From NCBI GenBank assembly GCA_023436385.1, contig JAEZJH010000177.1, positions 1 through 10,100 on the forward strand: a stretch of DNA of 10,100 bases, in the 5' to 3' direction. This document shows, one piece after another, positions 6,054 through 10,100 of this stretch. Positions within the stretch are counted from its first letter, which is position 1. Each line of letters opens with the position of its first letter. The position numbers and the translations under genes are program-made. The stretch is from Pseudomonadota bacterium. GTDB lineage: Bacteria; Myxococcota; Myxococcia; Myxococcales; Vulgatibacteraceae. Below the pieces are notes generated by a model. That model worked only from the letters and a program-made list of their open reading frames with translations. It did no database searches and was not told the DNA's origin.

Positions 6054-9000
6054 ATGAATTTCCGAACCATCCCGGCCGGGCTGACGGCCCTCCTGGTCCT
6101 GGTGGCGGGTTGCCGGGACGAGCGGCGCGAGGCGACCCCCGGCGAGGAGCGGCCGGCGATCGAGGGGCGCCCCCGGGTCTTCCACGAGCGCCACTTCACC
6201 TCGGACCCGACCATGCGGATACGGCCCTCGGACACCGCCGTCCTTCGGCTGGAGGGAGGGGCCCATCCCCACGCGGACACGGGGGCGGCGGGCGTCGACC
6301 TCGTGCCCCTCCATTTCGAAGATCCGGTCTCCCACACCTTCTGCGTGGGCGCGGGCGACGGCCAGCCGGAGCGCGTGGAGGTGGTCGGTCCCGACGGCGC
6401 GGAGCTGGGCGCGGTCGGGCGCGGCGACTGCCGGACCTTCGAACTCGGGGCGGGTGACCACGTCCTGAAAATCGTCAGCGGCGACACGGAGGCGGCCGGG
6501 AGCCTGGCCTTCGTTCGTCCGGTCCTGGGAGTCGACGCGCCGCTCCTGGGCTCGGCGCGGACGTCGCCCCTGCAGGCCAATCACGGGCCGATCATCCCGC
6601 AGCACTACGACGATATTCCCAGCGGCTGCACCATCCACGGCCCCTGGCAGACGGACGAACTGCTCTGCTACACGAACGACTGCCACCACACCCCCAAGAA
6701 CCAATGCGATCCGCTCGACGCCGAGGGCTGTTTCGATGACGAGCTCGACCGCTGCACGGGAACGAACGCCGCGGCCGCCTGCGAGGCGCTGTGGGACGTC
6801 GATCCCGATGGGACGTTCCTCCGGAACGATTGGGCAACGTGTTTCGGAAGCAGTAACTACGACCCGGACCGCGACGATCCGACGATGGCCGCGGCGGTGC
6901 CGCGGTGGCGGCAGGAGTGGTGCGACCAGGTCCAGGAGGACTGCCGGACCTCGTGGTTCCAACCGGACCCGATCCTGCCGGCCTGCGACGGCTTCCGCGA
7001 ACTGGTCCCCCACGGCCAGCTCCGGCTCGGGCCGGGCCAGGCCGCCGCCATCCCCCAGTCCCGGTTCCACAGCGGTCGCACCGCCTGCCCGCCGTCCTCC
7101 CGCGCACCAATGGCGCTCCTGGAGGCAAGCTGCGCCGCCGTCGGCCGCCGGGTGGGCGGGGTCGCCCTCGGTCCGGGGACCCAGGCCATCCTGTATTCGG
7201 AGCCCGATTACGGGGGCTTCCCGGTCCTCTACGAAAACCTCGACGCCTCCCCGGCGGATCGCTGCCTGCCCATGGGCTACGCCTACGCCCGCGATCCGAC
7301 CGCGACCACGCCCCCGCTCCTGGCCCTGAAGCGGAGCGCCACCCCCTCGGTCGCCGTCAACCCGGCCACCGGCGACGCGATCGACACCTGCCGCGCCGAG
7401 AGGGCCGGCCTCTGGTGCCGCGCCCCGGGTACGAACCTCACGCCGGCGGAGGTCTACAACGCCCATCCCGAGCTGAACCTCGAGCCGCCGGGACCCGGCG
7501 AGGTCCTCCTCCTCGGCCCGCAGAACCTGGCGGTGGGCGACACCACCTGCGCCCAGGCCGTGGTGGTGAACAGCGTCTGCCGCGACCTCTCCCGCCTCGG
7601 GTTCGAGGACAAGATCGAAGGCGTGGTCCTGCCGGGCGACGACACCTTCGTGGTCCTCTTCCACGACCGCGGCCTCGCCGGGAAGAGCACGCGCGTGGAC
7701 GCGCGCTACCGCTACACCGGGTCCGCGTCCGATCCCAGCAGCGGCCAGTACCTGTACTTGCCGGACCGGAACGACCCCTTCTCCGCCGGCCGGGGAACGG
7801 TGTCGTCGGTCCAGCCCTGGCGCCTCGCGGGCTGGAACCGCGTCACCCTGATCACCACCCGGGCGTGCAACGAGTGCAACCTGGCCGGCATCGACCTGTC
7901 CGGCGAGGACCTGACGGACCACCACTTGGTGGCCGCCGACCTCACGAACGCCAACCTCGACCGAGCGGTGCTGGTCGGCACCCGGCTCGGCCACGCCAAC
8001 CTCGCCGGCGCCAGCCTCCGCCAGGCGGTGATCGACCGGACGCACCTCGGCTGCGCGCAGCTGGCCGGCCTCGATACCGGCGAGCCGAATGCCTCCGGGC
8101 GGAGCTCCCTGGTGATCGCCGGACCCGCCACCTGGGACACGGAGTACACGGTGGAGGGCGCCCGGTATCGCTGCGAGAAGACGAACCTGGCCGGGGCCAA
8201 GCTGCCCATCGCGATGCTGCCCCGGGACGACTGGCGGAGCCTCGACCTCAGCGGAGTCACCCTCCTCGACCTGGACAAGGCGCCGAACCTCGACGGGCTC
8301 GTGCTCACCTCCGGCTCGTACCCGGGCCTGGTCGCCGCCGGCACGCCGCTGTCGATCCGCGGCGTCCGGGCGGAGAACGCGAACCTCGAGGGCGCCATCC
8401 TCACCCGGGTGAACTTCGGGATCGCCGACGGGGAAGACGGGAGCGGTGGGACCCCGTCCTCCTTCGCCGGAGCCAACCTGGCCGGCGCCTCGCTGGCGGG
8501 GACCAACCTCGAGGGCGCCGACCTCACCGGCGCCTCACTGGGCCCCCTGGGCGCGACGGCCGGCGCGCGCAACGCCACCCTCGCCTACGCGTACCTCCGC
8601 AACGCCCGCCTCGACAACGTCCGGATGACCGGCGCCGACCTCAGCTTCGCCTACTTCTACGGCCCCTCGGCGACCCTCACCGGGGCGATCGCCACCTCCG
8701 CGGTCTTCGCCGGCGGCGTCTACGCGGGGCTGGACTTCCGGCAGTGCAAGTTGGAGGGTGCCCGGTTCTCCAGGGCGATGCTGGTGGGCGCGCGGTTCGA
8801 CGACCCGGCCACCGAACTCCGGGACGTCCGCTTCACCGGCGCCCACCTCCAGGGCGCGACCTTCGCCGGCGCCGAGCTCCAGAACGCGGATTTCACGGGG
8901 GCGCGCGTCTCCGCGGCTTCCGGCTGCTGGGGCTACTCCGACCTCGCCTGCGCCGAATACCGTTTCCGGTACACGGCGACGGACCTCGGCACGACCACGT

Positions 9001-9242
9001 CCGCCAACCTCTGCCCCAACGGCACCCCCGGCCCGTGCACGGGCGGCAAGCTGACCCCCCTCGACGGCACGACCGCCCCCGTCCCGCCGTGCATCCCCGA
9101 CATCTTCGGCGATGGCCCGGACGCGTGCATGACCTGGGAGGTCCTCTCCGCTTCCCTGGGCGGCGACCTGCCCGTCTGCACGGACCGCACCGACGGTGTG
9201 ATGGAATGCGGCTGCCTCGAACCGTTGACCTGCGGCGGCTGA
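6054..9242 (+). CDS. Large lipoprotein with beta/gamma-crystallin-like modules and pentapeptide repeats
   Basis: This is a 1062-residue product. The signal ends in lipobox VAGC with Cys20 lipidated. Residues about 60-185 are probably beta-rich (HFEDPVSHTFCVGAGDG, DHVLKIVSG). A cysteine-rich section, about 195-325, includes CYTNDCHH (205-212). Around 375-590 are crystallin-like motifs: AILYSEPDYGGFPVLY (378-393), FEDKIEGVVL (517-526), FVVLFHDRGLAGKSTRV (532-548) and TVSSVQPW (582-589). These recall the Y/F-x5/6-G and D-x-[IV]-SS-[LV] patterns of beta/gamma-crystallin folds. From about 609 to 952 the protein carries several blocks of pentapeptide repeats, A(N/D)LxG, as in ANLAGASLAGTNLEGADLTG (808-827), which form right-handed quadrilateral beta-helices. 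A 110-residue tail holds ten cysteines. It is the second gene of the Tat lipoprotein operon. Pentapeptide domains are scaffolds with many roles, so no activity is claimed; it looks like an exported, disulfide-braced adhesive or binding protein. Confidence 0.8.
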   Translation: MNFRTIPAGLTALLVLVAGCRDERREATPGEERPAIEGRPRVFHERHFTSDPTMRIRPSDTAVLRLEGGAHPHADTGAAGVDLVPLHFEDPVSHTFCVGAGDGQPERVEVVGPDGAELGAVGRGDCRTFELGAGDHVLKIVSGDTEAAGSLAFVRPVLGVDAPLLGSARTSPLQANHGPIIPQHYDDIPSGCTIHGPWQTDELLCYTNDCHHTPKNQCDPLDAEGCFDDELDRCTGTNAAAACEALWDVDPDGTFLRNDWATCFGSSNYDPDRDDPTMAAAVPRWRQEWCDQVQEDCRTSWFQPDPILPACDGFRELVPHGQLRLGPGQAAAIPQSRFHSGRTACPPSSRAPMALLEASCAAVGRRVGGVALGPGTQAILYSEPDYGGFPVLYENLDASPADRCLPMGYAYARDPTATTPPLLALKRSATPSVAVNPATGDAIDTCRAERAGLWCRAPGTNLTPAEVYNAHPELNLEPPGPGEVLLLGPQNLAVGDTTCAQAVVVNSVCRDLSRLGFEDKIEGVVLPGDDTFVVLFHDRGLAGKSTRVDARYRYTGSASDPSSGQYLYLPDRNDPFSAGRGTVSSVQPWRLAGWNRVTLITTRACNECNLAGIDLSGEDLTDHHLVAADLTNANLDRAVLVGTRLGHANLAGASLRQAVIDRTHLGCAQLAGLDTGEPNASGRSSLVIAGPATWDTEYTVEGARYRCEKTNLAGAKLPIAMLPRDDWRSLDLSGVTLLDLDKAPNLDGLVLTSGSYPGLVAAGTPLSIRGVRAENANLEGAILTRVNFGIADGEDGSGGTPSSFAGANLAGASLAGTNLEGADLTGASLGPLGATAGARNATLAYAYLRNARLDNVRMTGADLSFAYFYGPSATLTGAIATSAVFAGGVYAGLDFRQCKLEGARFSRAMLVGARFDDPATELRDVRFTGAHLQGATFAGAELQNADFTGARVSAASGCWGYSDLACAEYRFRYTATDLGTTTSANLCPNGTPGPCTGGKLTPLDGTTAPVPPCIPDIFGDGPDACMTWEVLSASLGGDLPVCTDRTDGVMECGCLEPLTCGG
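7866..8910 (+). repeat. Pentapeptide-repeat coding region
   Basis: This codes for residues about 605-952 of the lipoprotein at 6054-9242. Tandem five-residue units with Leu or Phe at the centre and Ala two residues before recur in blocks: 609-675, around 707-755, 774-790, 804-831 and 855-952. Non-repeat insertions such as 676-706 (TGEPNASGRSS...) separate them. At DNA level the repeats give recurring AACCTCGAGGGCGCC-like 15-mers that have diverged, so the array is old rather than freshly amplified. Confidence 0.8.
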
Positions 9243-9303
9243 CCCTCGGCACGGCGCCGGGCCGGCCCTCCGGTCGCCGGTCCCGCCCCGGTGTCCCGCG
9301 ACC

Positions 9304-10100
9304 TCAGGCTCCGAACGGCAACGCCGAACGCCCGCGCGCGGCGCCGGGAACCCGGAGGAAGTCCCACGCCAGGGCGGTGACCAGGAAGGCCGCGCCGACC
9401 ACACACACGCCGTTCCAGCCGAACCCCGCCCAGGCGATCGCGCCCAGCGACGAGCCGGCGGCGCCGCCGGCGAAGTAGAAGATCTTGTAAATCGTGTTCA
9501 AGCGGGTCTGCGCCGAGGGGTGGAGCTTGTAGATCTCGCTCTGGTTGGAGACGCTCGCCGCCTGCGCTCCCAGGTCGAGGAGGGCGAGCCCGACGACGAG
9601 ACCGGCCCAGGTGGCACCGCACGCCGCGAAGACCCCGTAGGCGACGAGCATTACCGCGGCCGAGCCGCGCACCAGGACCCGGGCGCCGATGCGGTCGAGG
9701 TACCGGCCGGCGAGGTTCGCGGAGACCGCCCCGGCGGCGCCGAGGAGGCCGAAGAGGCCCGCCGCCTGCGGCCCCGCCAGGAACGGCGCTTCCTGCAGGT
9801 GGAACGCCAGGGTGGCCCAGAACACGGAGAGCGCCGCGTAGACCAGCGCGCCGGTGACCGCGATCGCCCGCAGCTCGGGCAGGGCCCGGAACAGCTCCCA
9901 GACCGAGGCGAGGAGTCGGGGATAGGAGAGGCGCTCGGCGGGGCGGTAGCGGGGAAGCAGCCGCGCCAGGAGGGCGGCGAGCCCGAACATCAACGCCGCC
10001 ACCACGCCGAACATCCCCCTCCATCCCAGGGAGCCGCCCAGGTAGCCGCCGACGCTGCGGGAGAGAAACACGCCCACCAGGGCGGCGCTCACCACCGTGC
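9304..10100 (-). CDS. Major facilitator superfamily transporter, C-terminal part
   Basis: The frame is open to the right edge, so the N-terminus (probably four or so transmembrane helices) is missing. About 265 codons are visible, ending at TGA (9304-9306). The visible part opens with ALVGVFLSRSVGGYLGGSLG, matching the conserved helix-5 region of the drug:H+ antiporter-like MFS transporters, then WRGMFGVVAALMFGLAALL (helix 6). A polar central loop around LLPRYRPAERLSYPRLL follows, then six further hydrophobic helices. After the second half's first helices, NLAGRYLDRIGAR resembles the MFS loop motif G-x-x-x-D-R-x-G-R-R. The substrate cannot be told from this part; export of a small molecule is most likely. 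It is convergent with the pentapeptide lipoprotein gene, with 61 bp between stops and no clear terminator, so it is probably unrelated functionally. Confidence 0.85.
   Translation of the reverse strand, partial: TVVSAALVGVFLSRSVGGYLGGSLGWRGMFGVVAALMFGLAALLARLLPRYRPAERLSYPRLLASVWELFRALPELRAIAVTGALVYAALSVFWATLAFHLQEAPFLAGPQAAGLFGLLGAAGAVSANLAGRYLDRIGARVLVRGSAAVMLVAYGVFAACGATWAGLVVGLALLDLGAQAASVSNQSEIYKLHPSAQTRLNTIYKIFYFAGGAAGSSLGAIAWAGFGWNGVCVVGAAFLVTALAWDFLRVPGAARGRSALPFGA

Noticed and set aside
2789..6580. Minus-strand open frame of 1263 codons antisense to the Tat lipoprotein genes
   Set aside because: It is the mirror of strongly biased plus-strand codons. Its product is Val/Glu/Gly/Arg-rich without domains or signal, and the plus-strand genes have signal peptides, Shine-Dalgarno sequences and recognisable repeats.
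5967..8045. Minus-strand open frame of 692 codons antisense to the pentapeptide lipoprotein
   Set aside because: It has the same GC-bias mirror effect and low-complexity composition, and it overlaps a well-supported gene.
9243..9303. Possible bidirectional terminator between the convergent genes
   Set aside because: The 61 bp are GC-rich with overlapping CCGG-type inverted repeats, but no single clear stem and no T tract stands out.
6905..9478. Plus-strand open frame of 857 codons in another frame over the pentapeptide gene and past its end
   Set aside because: It is Arg/Pro-rich frame-shifted text; the pentapeptide periodicity lies in the other frame. It also runs across the convergent gap into the MFS gene.

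Overview
The window is very GC-rich with an almost saturated G/C third codon position. It is dominated by secreted, cysteine-rich lipoproteins of the sort common in Myxococcota and related delta-proteobacterial lineages. That assignment is an inference from composition and gene style; no marker gene is present. Real genes are separated here from a thicket of long antisense open frames, which are an artefact of the GC bias.

Left edge (1-240): the right end of an IS21-family insertion sequence, consisting of the last codons of istB (stop at 116-118) and about 120 bp of terminal DNA made of four head-to-tail 22-23 bp repeats ending at position 240. The element sits inside a glutathione-synthetase-like ATP-grasp gene on the minus strand (native part 241-1088). 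That gene therefore loses its C-terminal metal-binding segment and reads 32 codons of IS sequence before stopping. Upstream of it, on the same strand, is a small cysteine-containing lipoprotein gene (1236-1736).

Middle (1737-9242): a 301-bp divergent intergenic region leads into plus-strand genes. First is a 143-residue cysteine-rich lipoprotein (2038-2469). Next is a long frame with a Tat-type lipoprotein signal (2618-6034), which carries one in-frame amber codon at 3944-3946. The stop splits what looks like a single protein of about 1138 codons into an N-terminal part and a C-terminal part with hydrophobic segments and an NHL-like beta-propeller. Nineteen bases after that frame's final stop begins a 1062-residue lipoprotein (6054-9242). 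It has a cysteine-rich middle, modules resembling beta/gamma-crystallin, a long pentapeptide-repeat region and a cysteine-rich tail. The last two are probably co-transcribed and both products should be exported and lipid-anchored, so they may act together at the cell surface or in the periplasm. No catalytic activity can be assigned.

Right edge (9304-10100): the C-terminal two-thirds or so of a major facilitator superfamily transporter on the minus strand, convergent with the pentapeptide lipoprotein; its N-terminus lies outside the window.

Most notable are the exact IS21 junction inside the ATP-grasp gene, the single amber codon in the Tat lipoprotein frame, and the unusual crystallin-like plus pentapeptide lipoprotein.
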